Shown here in pieces: positions 19,358-31,009 of a stretch of DNA of 64,000 nucleotides. Under the pieces are notes generated by a model. That model was not told the DNA's origin. It worked only from the letters and a program-made list of their open reading frames with translations, and made no database searches. Source of the stretch: Neoscytalidium dimidiatum (Eukaryota; Ascomycota; Dothideomycetes; Botryosphaeriales; Botryosphaeriaceae). A program made the position numbers and the translations under genes. Where the stretch lies: assembly GCA_037367355.1 (NCBI GenBank), contig CM074695.1:3596001-3660000 (forward strand). The letters run 5' to 3'. Each line of letters opens with the position of its first letter. Within the stretch, counting starts at the first letter, position 1.

Positions 19358-22272
19358 ATGACCATCTACTGCACCTATTGCGGCAACGGGTTCTCGCGAA
19401 CCGAGCATCTGGAGCGCCATCTCTTGATCCACAACGACGTGCGGCCCTTCCGCTGCGAGACTTGCTACCTAAGCTTCCGCCGCCGGCACGTCCCTCCTCG
19501 TCCTCTCCGTCCCTCTCCCCGGCCCCCTCCTCGTCCTCCTCGTCCTCCTCGGCCCACTGACCCCTGGCTAGAGACCTGCTGCGCCGCCACGTGCAGAACT
19601 CGCACATGCCACCGTCCACCAGCGACTCGGCCAAGGTGCTGAACCGCAGCCCCCATGCCTGCACCAACTGCGTCAAGAACAAGACCAAGTGCGACAAGGA
19701 GGTACGTAGCTTGCCTGGCCTCCCCCTGACCCTGCCCGGCTGCCTTTGGCCTGGCCCGCTGCCTGCCCGTCGGTTCCTGCTCGTCGTGGTGTCCCGAAGC
19801 TGACTGCCTGTCCCTGGCCGCCCGCAGATGCCGTGCACTCGGTGCGTGAAGCGCGGCTGGACCTGCGAGCCGCGCCCGTCGCTCCGCCGCAAGCGGACCG
19901 CAGAGCCGCCTCCAGATCCCGAGCCGTGTGAGCCGCCCGCCGCGGTCCGAGACGGGACGGGTGGGACGGGCCCCTCCACGTCCATTTCCATTTCCATTCC
20001 TACTTCCACCTCCGCCTCCACTTCCATCTCCACTTCCGCCAGCTCTGCAGACGCCTCCAACGACGACTCCAGCCCTAGCAGCGTCTACCCGTCGCGCATT
20101 CCATCGCTGGTTTCGCTGCTGCCCCAGGCCGATGCCTTCGCCACCGATGCCCTGGCCGCCTCTCTCGGCACCGCCAGCGACCCGCTCGGCTTTACCGATT
20201 CTCTCTCCGCGGGGAACCACGCTCCCGTCGTCCTCCCCCAGCATGTTTACCCAGCTGCAGGTGTGACCTGGCCGGACTCTGACCTGATGCTCGGCGTCTT
20301 TGAGGATGATGCCCCGCTGATCCGGCCCCGAACCTCGTCCGCCGCCCTGGCCGATCCCGCGCCCGCAGTTCAAGCTCTTCCCGACCACTTCGCGAACTGG
20401 GACGGCCTCCTGGACGACGAGATGCTGGCAGAAGATAGCGCCAGTCTGCCCGAGGTGTCTCCGCCGGACATGGCAGCTGACGAGTCGTCCTGTCTCGTCG
20501 AACCTTTCACTGCTGATGCCCGTGACTGCCTGATCATGACGATGCAGCGTGTGCTTAATCTCGGCGGCCATCTCCCGTCTGCGGACCTGGGAAGCTTTGT
20601 GCATCTCCCCCCGTCCGGCGTTCTAAGCTCCTTTCTTCGCAGCTATCTGCGCAAAGACGAGAGCCGATTTGGCCTCGTTCCGGGAAGATCGCTCAAAACT
20701 TCCGAGCTGATGGCCTCGGCAAGCTATGACAACCTTTCCGGCCTTCTTGTTCTACTTGCTATTGCCCAGGGCTCAGCAGCAAGCGAGGTCGCCGGCAGCG
20801 AGGAGCTATCTCACACTCTGACCGAGGCTTGCTGTTCGGCTTTTCCTGATATTCTGGGCGACAGCCCACGAACCCAGGGAGACTGCAGATTCTTCCATTC
20901 CATGCTTTTACTGCAACAATTGACCATCTGGAGCAGTAATTCGCGTTATGTTAAAGTAAGTTGTTGAGAACGCCGTGCGTCTTGTCCGCATCTAATCTTG
21001 AGCGTAGGTGGGATTGGGTATGTGGGATAACGGTATCAAGGTATGGGTTCTCTGTTCGCTCTACATCGCGACGCTTACAGTGGACAGATGCTTGGTGAAG
21101 ATGATATGCTCGAATATCAACCTCTACATCTCGGCCCGACAGTGGACAAAGACGCATCATTCCAGTTGTGGCAGGCACGTGAATATCGGAGCAGGTGAGT
21201 TACAACCGTACGGGTCCGATTCGATGAGACTGACACAGAAAGGCTGCTGTACGCGTGGGTCTTGAACGATTTAGAGATCAGCTTATTCCATGACATCCCA
21301 CCGAAAGCGTTTGCGAAGGACATTCACGCCGCCTTACCTGAGGCAGAGCTGTTGTGGCACGCACGTTCAGCTGATGAGTGGCTTCTTACATATGAACAGA
21401 TATCCGGAAGCTCCGGCAATCGGGCTCTTCCGCACACAGATTCTCTATCTCAAGCCTTCCGGAAGTTCATTGACGGGAGCCCTTCACTGTCGCCAGGACG
21501 TTCTTGCACGCTCATGTATCTTGGTCTCTTACTTCATCCACTTCATGCCCTCACCTTTCATCTGCATCATTCTTTTGACTACATGTTTCAAGACTCTGAC
21601 AACGGGTCGTACTCTGTGTTCATGGCCTCAAAGGCCCTGTCGAGAGAGACGGGAGGCCTCCTCCGCAGATGGCTTTCTCTGTACAAGTCAAGTGTGGCAG
21701 ATCACGTGTCTCCACCATCGACATACCTCATCATGTACCACTTTATGAGCCTCAACAACCTCGCTTCGTTTCCGCAAATCGAGCGCCTCCTTTGGCAAGG
21801 ACCGACCATTGAGGCTTCCGTTACAAACTCCTGGTTCCGCCTCCGCTGGGAAGGGGACTTGCCCCAGATCCTTTTTCATAGCGGCCAGACGCTGCGACTG
21901 TTACGAAACCTCGCAACCCAAGAGCTGCCGGCCTGGTGGACGGTTGCTGTGTACCGAGCGACATTGATCATCTGTGCATCGACGCTCTCGCACGCTCCAT
22001 CAAGTAACCAAGCATCTCCACGATCGATTGCAATTGACGATCCTGCACTGGACGACGACATGGGCTCACAGAAGCTTTTTGACGATCTCTTGGTAAGCAC
22101 ACCAGCACTGACAAAGGCGGACGGTACCAACCTACCGCTGGAGAGCCCCCAAGAAGTTTTAGATCATTGCATTGCTCTTTGCACCGACATGGGCGCTGGC
22201 GCTCAGTCGACGCCGTGGTTTTTTGCAAAATTGCAAGGACTGAGAGATTTATGGAGGCCATCCTTGTTCTAA
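19358..22272 (+). CDS. C2H2 plus Zn(II)2Cys6 fungal transcription factor
   Basis: A nuclear regulator with two DNA-binding modules. Two C2H2 fingers open the protein (YCTYCGNGFSRTEHLERH, then FRCETCYLSFRR...DLLRRH). A Zn2Cys6 cluster follows at about residues 70-100 (CTNCVKNKTKC and CTRCVKRGWTC). After a Ser/Thr-rich linker comes a fungal_trans-type middle and C-terminal region with LLYAWVLNDLELSLF-like sequence. Six exons: 19,358-19,485; 19,572-19,701; 19,828-20,955; 21,008-21,040; 21,088-21,194; 21,243-22,272, giving 851 aa. The first intron seems to use a GC donor (CG|GCACGT), because no GT donor keeps the second finger intact; this is the weakest junction. The gene is divergent from the P450 and convergent with the ThDP enzyme, suggesting a pathway-specific regulator (inference). 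Confidence 0.88.
19978..20042. repeat. Imperfect hexanucleotide repeat in coding sequence
   Basis: Repeated TCCATT/TCCACT-type units encode a Ser/Thr/Ile-rich low-complexity linker just after the Zn2Cys6 cluster of the transcription factor. Confidence 0.8.
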
Positions 22273-22574
22273 GTGTTTGATCTTTCCTTCCAGCCCGGCG
22301 TGTTCATACGTAGTCACTTGGCCCGTGACTGTCCCCGAGACTGCCGATACGATAGATGTCTTTTACAGGCAGCTCTTCGCCGTCTTTTCTGACTGGCAAA
22401 ATACTTTAATACCTCCGCCAGCACAGTGCGGGTCTGTGTGATGTAGAGCGCGTTCGTCACTGGATCTCTAGGCGCGGAATGAGCTCTTTCTATTTGTCCC
22501 AGCTTGCTTGGAGCTGACACTCAAGTATAAAACTGTGTAATGTGTGATGACCTCGTGCTTTGCTGAGCTCTACT
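22273..22574. other. Convergent intergenic region
   Basis: A 302-bp gap between the 3' ends of the transcription factor and the ThDP enzyme. It presumably holds both 3' UTRs and polyadenylation signals. Nothing else is seen. Confidence 0.6.
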
Positions 22575-24436
22575 CTACAGCTTTGTCTTTCGCGCACTTG
22601 CCTGCCACCCAAACTCCAGCTTGTTCGACTTACCACTCTCGACGAGAACATTCACGACAACAGGAACGCGAGCCTGAAAGCCCTCCGTGGTCGCCCTCTT
22701 CAACTCTTCGCCAGTCCTCACCAAGAAACCACGTCCGCCGCACATTTCCGCAATCTTCTCGTAGCCGACCTCCCATCCCAAACTCGTGCTGCGCAGCTGG
22801 TCGGCTCTATCGTTGCTGCCCGGATGACCAAGACTGGCGTTTTGCCGCGCTAACCATTCTTCAGCTGTATCAGAATCCCCGTGGTAAACGCCGCCGTTGT
22901 TCATTACGAATATGAGCACGTCCATCTGATAGCGTGCCATCGTCTCGATCTCCATGGCGGAGAAACCAAACGCGGAGTCTCCTTCGAACGCGACAATCTT
23001 CTTCCGGCCGCCTGCTCCCCTTTCCTGCGTAGATGCCTGTGCCTCTCGGGCCTGCCCGTTGTATGCCTCGTGAGCGGCAATGGCATAGCCGAGACCAACG
23101 CCCATGGTGGCGTAAGTTCCGGCATCCAACCTTAGACGGGGATGCTCGACGGGAAACACGGACCTCGAAATGTCCATGGTATTGGCGCCCTCGGAGACGT
23201 ACACAATGTTGCCTTCGCTGGGTGGGAAAATGCCATGTAGCGTCTGCTTGATGACATCGAACGCATGGGAATAACTCAACGGGATCTTGGGATTCGCAGC
23301 TGTTTCAGATACCCTTTTCTCGTTTGAGTGCTTCTTTAGTTGGATTGCGTTGAAATATGTGGATCTGCCGACAGGATAACTCCAGCCCGATAAGGAGATA
23401 AGCAATTGAGCAACGACTACCTTTAGATCTCCGACAACTCCCAGCTCTGCGTCGCCATTGTTTCGTCCGATCTCTTCTGGTGCGACATCGATCTGGATGA
23501 ATCTTGCGTCTGGATGCCACTTAGGCGCTTCTCCGAAATGGAAAATCCAATTCAGGCGAGCTCCCAGGAGCAGCACCACATCGGCACCCTTGAGGGCAGC
23601 GGACCGGGCAGAAGCAGCGTTCAGAGGATGCGAATCGGGAAGAACGCCCTTCCCCATTGGACTGGGGAGGAACGGTAAGGAAGTCTTCTCGATCAGCTCA
23701 CGGATTCCTAACTCAGCCCGAGCATATGCAGCGCCCTTGCCAATGACTACCAAAGGAGACTTTGCGTTCTTGATCAGCCGCGTAATCTTGGATAGTCTCG
23801 CAGGATCGGCGCCGCTCGAAGGAGGGTTTGGTATTGGCAATGCGGGTTGGATTCGCTGGTCGGGGCCGAGAGTCCCTTCGATCAAGTCCGCCGGCAGATC
23901 CACGAAGGCAGTTCCCGGTCTTCCATACCAGGCCAACCTGTACGCGTTCTGCACGGACGACGTGATGGCCTCGAGGTCTGGAGGACGTACGGTGGACTTG
24001 GTGTGAGGGTTTAAGAGCGAGATTGCGTCGAGTTCCTGGAAGCCGCCTTTATGTTGCAGAAGTGTCTCGCTCGACCCAGCGAGCAAGAGCAACGGAAAAG
24101 CGTTCGCGTTGGAATTACCCACCTGCAAGCAAAAGGAAGGGTCAGTTTGAGCTTTAACCGGGGGATTGTTCGTCTTACCCCTGCCATTGCGTGCAACACT
24201 CCAGGCCCGCCCACTACCAGGCACACGCCCGGTTTCCCCGTCAAGTAGCCATATGCGGTTGCGGCGTAGCTGGCTGCCTGCTCGTTGCGAAAGCCGATGA
24301 AGCGGATTCCCAGGTCGATGGCCTGTTCGGCGATGTCGACAACCGGGATGCCGACGATGCCGAAGAGCACCGAGACACCCAGATCGCGGAGCGCCCGCGC
24401 TATAAGATAGCTTCCCGAACAAGGTTCGAGTTTCAT
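22575..24436 (-). CDS. ThDP-dependent 2-hydroxyacyl-CoA lyase / oxalyl-CoA decarboxylase-like
   Basis: A thiamine-diphosphate enzyme that cleaves the C1-C2 bond of 2-hydroxyacyl-CoA or decarboxylates oxalyl-CoA; sequence alone does not separate the two. Two exons (24,436-24,179; 24,122-22,575) give 601 aa, with the junction [15 protein letters not shown]. Domains are in the usual PYR-central-PP order. The ThDP-activating Glu is in FRNEQAAS (residue 52). [14 protein letters not shown] lies at the end of the PYR domain. [15 protein letters not shown]...VMNNGG segment is the ThDP/Mg site. The C-terminus RKTKL resembles a variant PTS1 peroxisomal signal, fitting the peroxisomal location of HACL1-type lyases. 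The start at 24,436 matches the family N-terminus. An upstream in-frame Met at 24,547 would add a non-conserved extension. Confidence 0.9.
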
Positions 24437-24631
24437 TGTGCGTGGAATGGAGGCTACTGCAGGCTGGATGCCGGCGTCCCCAAGCCTTTGTACACAGCTG
24501 GGGCCCTTAGCGTGCCGGGATGCCGAGCGCGAGCATGTCCATATCATGACGCCATGTTGCTTCCGTCCCGATTTGCCGAAACGGCGTCCCGACTTCCCGT
24601 GTGCTATTTTCGTCTATCAACCAGGGCTCGA

Positions 24632-27600
24632 CTATATAACCAGCCATTCGTTGGTGATGTTTCTCGCGCCCTGGTAATCTTCTGTCAGGGCCAGAATCGT
24701 CTGAATCGCAAATGCTGCGTCTGCAGAAAAGTCCTCCGCTCCACTCGCGCCCTCCAATTGTCCCTTGGCATGCTCGGCACTCACCCGCTCCTTGAGAGCC
24801 AGCACTCGTTCGTAGGCCGGCAGCGCCAGATGAAACAGTCCCAGCATGTGCCAGACCCGGGCCACGTTGAACTCCGCCTCCTGCACCAGCAAGGCCACCC
24901 CCGCCTTGGTCCGCAGCTCGTAGTAACGGTGCAGAAACGCCAGTCCCTGCTGGATCTGGTACTGCCGGTTTTCCGATTGCCGTTTCATCGCGTGCTGCAT
25001 GTACGCAATAGCGATGGAGAAGTTGAGCACCGCGTCGTTCGGCTCGACGCTATAGGCTCTGAAGAAATAGTTCAGTGCGTTCAGGTATGCGCCGCCACTT
25101 GCTAGCACATGCCCATACATGGCGAGGAGAGCCACATTAACATCCCTGATTCCTTCGGGATTACCGTCACTCTGACCGCCTCTTGTGTACCCAGACCGCT
25201 CCTGGTCGCCGAATTTGTACATGAGGCGCGCCTCTTTGTCAAGCAGCGCAAAGTCCATGGCCTTGATTAGGCGTAGGACAAACTTCTGAGAGGGCCCGCC
25301 GTTGTACCAGGATCGATGCCCGGAATATAGTCGGTTAATGAGCCCAAAGAGCCGATAAGCATCGTTGGAGTATGGGTGTTGCTTAATGAGGTAACGGCAA
25401 GCATTGCAGAGATGCTCTTCGTCTCTTAGGATCAAAGCACAGGCTGCGACAGATTAGCCGCAGGCCGCCGCAGACACTGAAAGGGGGGGCCTTACCCAGC
25501 CAGCAAACATAGATGTGATGCTCGCGCTGACTATTGTGGTGGAAGATGTTGGCATGAGCAGCTGCTTGAACGACCGTCCAGCACCTGCTATTTTTACTGT
25601 ACTTCGCCAGCAGCAAAGCATAGCGGCAGAAAATATCAAGCCACTCATCAAAGGGGATATCGTGGAAATCCTCAGGGGCTTGCTCTTGGATATCGAGATG
25701 TGAACTTGGATCGCCTGCTGTAGGGTCGTTAGTGGCGTCGTAAGTGCGTAATAATCGATTGACCTACCTTCTTGAGCACCCTCGCGGTTTGACACGGTTG
25801 CCAAGTATGCCAAAGCTGACTCCTTCATCCTGAACTGGCTGCCCTTGCGTCCTATGTACCCAACGAACTTGACGTGTTTGTCTCTCCGTGGATAGAAAGC
25901 TTCCATTCTACGGAACTCATCTACCATCTCGCCGGCGTTCTCCATGTATATTGCAGCAGCTTCTTCGTCACCCTTGTCCACTGCATCCTCGATGTTCTTG
26001 AGTTCTTGGAACATCTCGCGAATGGCTCTGTCGCGCTGCTGCGCACCTTCCAGCTTTTCCTTCTCTGAATCAAGAAGTCCGCGAAGACGGCGTCTCGGTT
26101 TGGGTTCCTTGGGATCCTTCGGTTCTCTCGGTTTGGTTGACGGCCGTTTGGGCTCCAGAGATTGAAGTGTGGTCGGTTTTGGCGCCAGCTCTCGCAAAAC
26201 AGTTGGTCTGGGTGGCCTCGGGGCCCTAGCTGACGGAAGCCTCTTTGCAGAATCCTTGGCTTGTGTAGTCCTCTGTGCTGGAAATTGTACATTCAACTTC
26301 GCTCTTTTGACGAGGTCAATACCGCCCTTTGCCACAACGCCCTGGGCAATTTCATTACATCTCTGCATCATGCCCCAGTCTTGAAAGAAACGGGCAACTT
26401 GAATGCAAGCTGATAGGTCTGGTCCAGCAGCTTCAAGAGCTGCCTCTATGGACCTTTCCGCTTCGGCTTCGTCCTCGAGAGCCCAATAACATGCCGCGAT
26501 GGATATGAGAAGAGCTGTCTGAGGAACTTCCGGCACCCGTCTGAGCGATTTGTAGTAGCGCAGTGCCTGGGCTTGATTCCCAGACACCGTCAATGCATCT
26601 GCAACTTCCCTGAATAAATCATCAAAGTCAAACACGGTGGCCGTGTCCGAGTCGTCCTCAGGCTCGAGATGCTCGAAATGTGCCTAGAAGCCTGTGAGCC
26701 AGTGACATCGACGAGTGCTAGGGAGGGCAACACTTACTATGGCTTCGTTGAGATGGGCTGGACCCATCGCGAGGCGGTACATGCCGAGTTTGACTCTGAT
26801 CTCAAGGGGCAAGCCCGCTCCATAGGAGGCCTTGTCGTGCCTACCGGGGACAAAGCTTGGGACTTGAGTTCTTCGAGGCTCGTCTTCTAGATCCCATTCG
26901 CGATCATCAACCTGGTCATCCCAAAACGTTTCGTCTTGCCGGCCGAGAATCCATCTTGCTCCGGAGCGCAGACGAGGAATAGCACTCTTGTACCTCTTCA
27001 AGGTCTGCATTAATTCCAGATAGCTGTTCAAGATCTGCCAGTCCAACTGGCTGTAGTCATCTTTCTGGAATTGCATGTGGTATTCAATGGCTTTCTCAAA
27101 TGGTTCAACGGCTCTTTCAGGCTCTTGGGTGACGGCACACAACTCTGCCAATTGTTGAATGCGGTCTAAATCATATTCGTGACCCTCGATCTTCAGCATC
27201 ATTTCCAACTCTGCTTTAGCCTGACCCTTGTGGTCAAACCTAAGCTGGAATTCGAGTCTCCGGCAACGGGCTTCCCAGTCATTAGGATCGATACGGATGA
27301 TCTGGCTGTAGCATCTATGGGCCCATTCCAAACGAGCTCTTTCATCGCCTTCAAGGTCGAGGACTCTAGATGCGATTTTGTGCCACAAGCTGACATCTCT
27401 TTGGAGGACCGCGCCCATGGACAGCACATGAACGGATTCTTCGTACTGACCTTTGGCGTACAGGATCTCGGAGAGGAGGTTGTACGAAGCAAAGACTTCC
27501 GGGTTGATCTTGATGGCATCGCCTGCATGCTTCATAGCAGCCTCAAGGTCGTCGTTGATCCAGGCGTTCGTTGCTCGGGCAAGCGTGTTCTTAAACTCAG

Positions 27601-28261
27601 GCCCTGGGTCCTTTGCTTCTCGAGGCCCTCTTTTCTTGCCTCGTGGGGCACCGCGTGATCTGCCTTCACCGTCGTCTAAAGTAGCTCGGGTTCGGCCACG
27701 GCCACGGCCACGGCCGCGGCTTCGAGCATTTTTTGATCCGCGTCCCCTGCTCCTGCCACGGCCTCTACCCCGGCCGCGTCCCCGTGGTGCGCCGTCAAGC
27801 TCGAATTCAGAGTCCACGTCATCGCCAGAGAGGTCTTCTGGATCGGCGTCATCATCTGATCCAGAGAAATCCGGATCGGCAATAGGGTCATGGAAACCAG
27901 GAATGTCGGCATGGAGAACAAGCTCATCGTTCATGGCTATATCGTCGTCCGTGTCCATCATGTCGTCGCCATGGCTGGCAGCCCACGGAGCGGAGAAAGG
28001 GGAATGGTTCTGATGGGTTTCCTGATATTGCACATCGTCCATAGCTGGAATAAAGCCTTCATGGACAATGGGGCCCTGGCCATAGTAGCCCTGCTCAGAG
28101 GGATAAGGAGCATCGTGACCATGTGACGGAGAGGAGTATGGACCCATGTCCGGGCCGCCGTAGCCTGGCGGTAGCATGGCGGCGAAGGGATTGTCCTGCA
28201 GATCCGGGGTAGCATATTGAGCAGGTGGCGTAGAGTAGAAGTCTTGATCAAAGTTATCCAT
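24632..28261 (-). CDS. TFC4: TFIIIC subunit Tfc4 (tau131-like, TPR protein)
   Basis: A subunit of the RNA polymerase III factor TFIIIC that binds the A-box side of tRNA promoters and recruits TFIIIB. Four exons (28,261-26,738; 26,683-25,768; 25,714-25,496; 25,443-24,632) give 1,156 aa, slightly longer than the yeast protein. The N-terminus is acidic (DPIADPDFSGSDDD) and followed by an RG-rich block at about residues 165-205. TPR arrays begin near residue 220 (ATNAWINDDLEAAMKHAGDAI) and resume after a proline/basic linker. The splice junctions restore conserved text: NEAI|AHFEHLE, AQEG|DPSSH and YVCWL|ACALILRDEE. The RG block is not a standard part of yeast Tfc4 and may mediate RNA or protein contact (inference). 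Confidence 0.92.
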
Positions 28262-30019
28262 GGTGGGTGATTTGGTGGTTAGCCAACCGCACAATGTTGA
28301 GGCAGCGTTTTCTTCTTGCGGCGGGGGTGCATGGGTGAGGCAAGTGCAGATGTTGCGTCGCGTTGCGCTGCGGGCAGGCGAGCGAGAGAGGAAGGTTGTT
28401 CGTGTCAGTGGTGAACGGCTCGAAGAAACGGCGGAGGCATGAGTCATGTACCCTCCCTACGACCCTGTTTTTTGCGCAAGCACAGCTTATTCACCCTACG
28501 TCCTGCTCTGCGCCTGACGAGTAGGTCTACCGCATCCCGAAGACTTCAGCTCACCCAGCATACCATATCATGAGCGCTGGCTAGGGTGTTGACTGCACGC
28601 TCTCCGAGTCTAGCCTTTCCAGCTGCGTGCTCTCCCTACGCCCCCAATATCTGCTAAGCTGGTCGCGGCTGTTGGAGACGGTCGCGACAGGCTCTTAGTG
28701 AAACTGCGAAAGCACTATGCGATGCCCATGTTGTGCTGGAATCTTGTAGGATTGTTAGACTTGACCTTCGTGCAAGTAATCCTATTGCTGAGATCGATCG
28801 GTACAGAGTTCTGCGAGAGCCATTCGTCCCTGCAACAGTCGAACCCACGAATTGCCGTGGCGCGACCAGTTCATGGCGCACACAAACTGGACATCTTCCG
28901 CCCCCAATATCCCTCTTTACGGCATGGGGGTTTTGCCCTGAATTCGTTGCTCCCTTGCTTTCTTTATCTTCTGCTTTCGTCCCTTACTCAACGCTGCTCG
29001 CCTCTGAACTTTCCCGCTTCGTCAGACTATCGTAACAACCCAGCCAGCACCCAACAGAGATATGTTTCCCTCCCCAGGACTCTGATGCTTTGCCACGAGC
29101 TGCATCCAGCCTGTACTTGCATTGCCTACGTTCAATCGGCATATCTTCACCGGAAATAACAGGAGACTGCTCTGGACTGAAGTAAAACTGCCGGTATTCC
29201 CAGTATCGCAACCCCCGCTTGAATTGAGCGATCCTGCATTCGTCGTTCTGCGCTCCGAAGCAAATAGCGACTTTCTGGGGACTTCAGTTGCCATCCTCTC
29301 GGGAAGCACGCATCGCCATGTAAGTTGACTGCGTGCTTGGCCGCTATCATACTAATGTTAGCGGACAATATCCAGGAACTTCCGTTGCGTCCCAGAGCCG
29401 TCAGCATTCTGGTCACGTCGGGCCTGGCGAGGATCCGCTCTTAACAAAGAGATCCCACTTCAGATAAGATAGTATGTCTTATGTATCTACTCACTAGTGT
29501 AGACGAGCGGGGAAAGAGTTTCTGACGCTACAGACCGATTGACGTCAATGGCGAGTGGTCTCCGTGGTTCAGGCATCGAGATGGATTGGTCGACTTCGGA
29601 AATTCAGCTGAGCGCTGGTTCTTAGCAGGTCGCCCTGTGGAATCCTGCGAGTGCTATTGACATGCGCCACGCGGACACACGCAGCTCTACATTCTGGTAC
29701 GTGGCTTGGCCGTAGAGGTTGGGAAAGGCCGTCATACCAAAAATAAATACTCTGCCGTCAAGATGGATATTTATCCAGATGCATGCTTAGTTTGATGCAT
29801 GATCGAATCCATGACAAGCTTGGCCAATCAGCTAGCATGATCCCCGAAAGACCAGCTATAAGTAATGAGTCAATAATACATTCCGCTCAGTCACGGCCCA
29901 AGAATGTCGCTGAATCTGCAGTCTAGAAAAAAAAAATCTTCAAAATGCGGACACCGAGAGAGAGCCTTGATGTCTACTTCGCCCCGAACGCCGCCCAAAT
30001 GCTTAGATATAGGTCCGCT
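28262..30019. other. 1.76-kb intergenic region
   Basis: This is the upstream region of Tfc4 and the 3' flank of Sys1. Open frames here are short, lack recognisable domains and have no convincing splice partners. No tRNA B-box was seen. Parts of 29,430-29,880 are AT-rich but not CpA-depleted, so not RIP-affected. Confidence 0.5.
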
Positions 30020-30697
30020 CTACACATTCTCATCTGCTTCTTTGATTGGAACCATTTCATACTGTCCTCTTCCGCGCCCCCTGCCACGTCCGTAGCTCGC
30101 GCCCTCGTCTTCTTGCGACGAATCCATTGGGGTGTCGGAACGTTTGGTGGGTCGACTGGGACCGCCACCTCCGCCAAAGTTGATGGGCTGGAGTTCCCTC
30201 CATTGGCAGCTCCAGATCCCCAAAAATGTCATCAAAGCAGCGCTTGCCAGCTGGACAGCCCACCACAGCCAGTGCGAAGGTATCGAATGCGAATAAAGCG
30301 AGGTAACGACGAGGTGGAGAAAGTGAATGGTGAGAGCGAAGTCTGGAATGAGTTTCGAGCGAGCAACCAGGAGCAGCAGGTATATGACGCTGAAGAGAGG
30401 AGCCACGTTAGTTGCCTTCTGCAGGGTGAGGCGCGTCAGGGGAGCGTACCATATCAAACTGTTGAGCATCCATACGAGCCCTAGCATCCAGCCGACGGTT
30501 ACGTCACCACGCAGGCTGCGCCAGCTGAGCAGCAGGTCGAGGCTGACGTCGCGGCCGGCGACCAGGGCGGTGAAGACGATCAGGACAGCGGCGGAGATGT
30601 AGTAGGCGAGTTGGAGGAGGACGATCTGGGTCAAGATGCGCAACGGGGCGACATCTGCGAGCGCGCCGGGCCTTGGGGGTCGACGGCGGCGAGCCAT
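30020..30697 (-). CDS. SYS1: Golgi integral membrane protein Sys1
   Basis: A four-helix Golgi membrane protein that targets the small GTPase Arl3 to the trans-Golgi. Single exon, 225 aa. The body matches the family: ILTQIVLLQLAYYISA, then DVSLDLLLSWRSLRGD, then GWMLGLVWMLNSL, and two further hydrophobic segments up to about residue 170. After that comes a cytosolic tail with a [10 protein letters not shown] tract. That RG tract and the length beyond the last helix are unusual for the family. It is divergent from COA6 across 312 bp. Confidence 0.88.
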   Translation of the reverse strand: MARRRRPPRPGALADVAPLRILTQIVLLQLAYYISAAVLIVFTALVAGRDVSLDLLLSWRSLRGDVTVGWMLGLVWMLNSLIWYAPLTRLTLQKATNVAPLFSVIYLLLLVARSKLIPDFALTIHFLHLVVTSLYSHSIPSHWLWWAVQLASAALMTFLGIWSCQWRELQPINFGGGGGPSRPTKRSDTPMDSSQEDEGASYGRGRGRGRGQYEMVPIKEADENV

Positions 30698-31009
30698 ACG
30701 TGCGCCGCTATGCGGATCTCATTTGTTGGAGGAAGGACTAGGCAAGGAGAGAAAGTGGGTGAGGGCGCAGCTGGCTCGCAACAATGAAGCGGCGAAGCGG
30801 CGGCCACGCAGCACCTCCGAACACGCGCGCAGCCTGCTAGCTTAGCTCAGCGTAAGCCTCGGGCCTCTATTCATCGGCGCCAACGGCGACTGCGGGCCGT
30901 CGGCACCCGGCGTCTTGGCGAGCTCGTCACTACTCTTGCCTAGTGAAGCTCTGGATTCGTTAGACGCGACGTGCCGCCACTAATACCCATACTTCCCACA
31001 GCACACGCC
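30698..31009. promoter_or_regulatory. Bidirectional promoter region SYS1/COA6
   Basis: The 312 bp between two divergent start codons are likely a shared promoter. It contains a CT/GA-rich stretch but no motif I can name. Confidence 0.5.

Noticed and set aside
19077..20604. Long minus-strand frames opposite the transcription factor
   Set aside because: Antisense of exons 1-3, rich in Glu/Val/Met repeats created by the Ser/Thr repeat on the other strand.
28698..29159. 153-codon frame in the Tfc4-Sys1 gap
   Set aside because: No domain, no splice partner and overlapping alternatives on both strands; length is within chance for this base composition.
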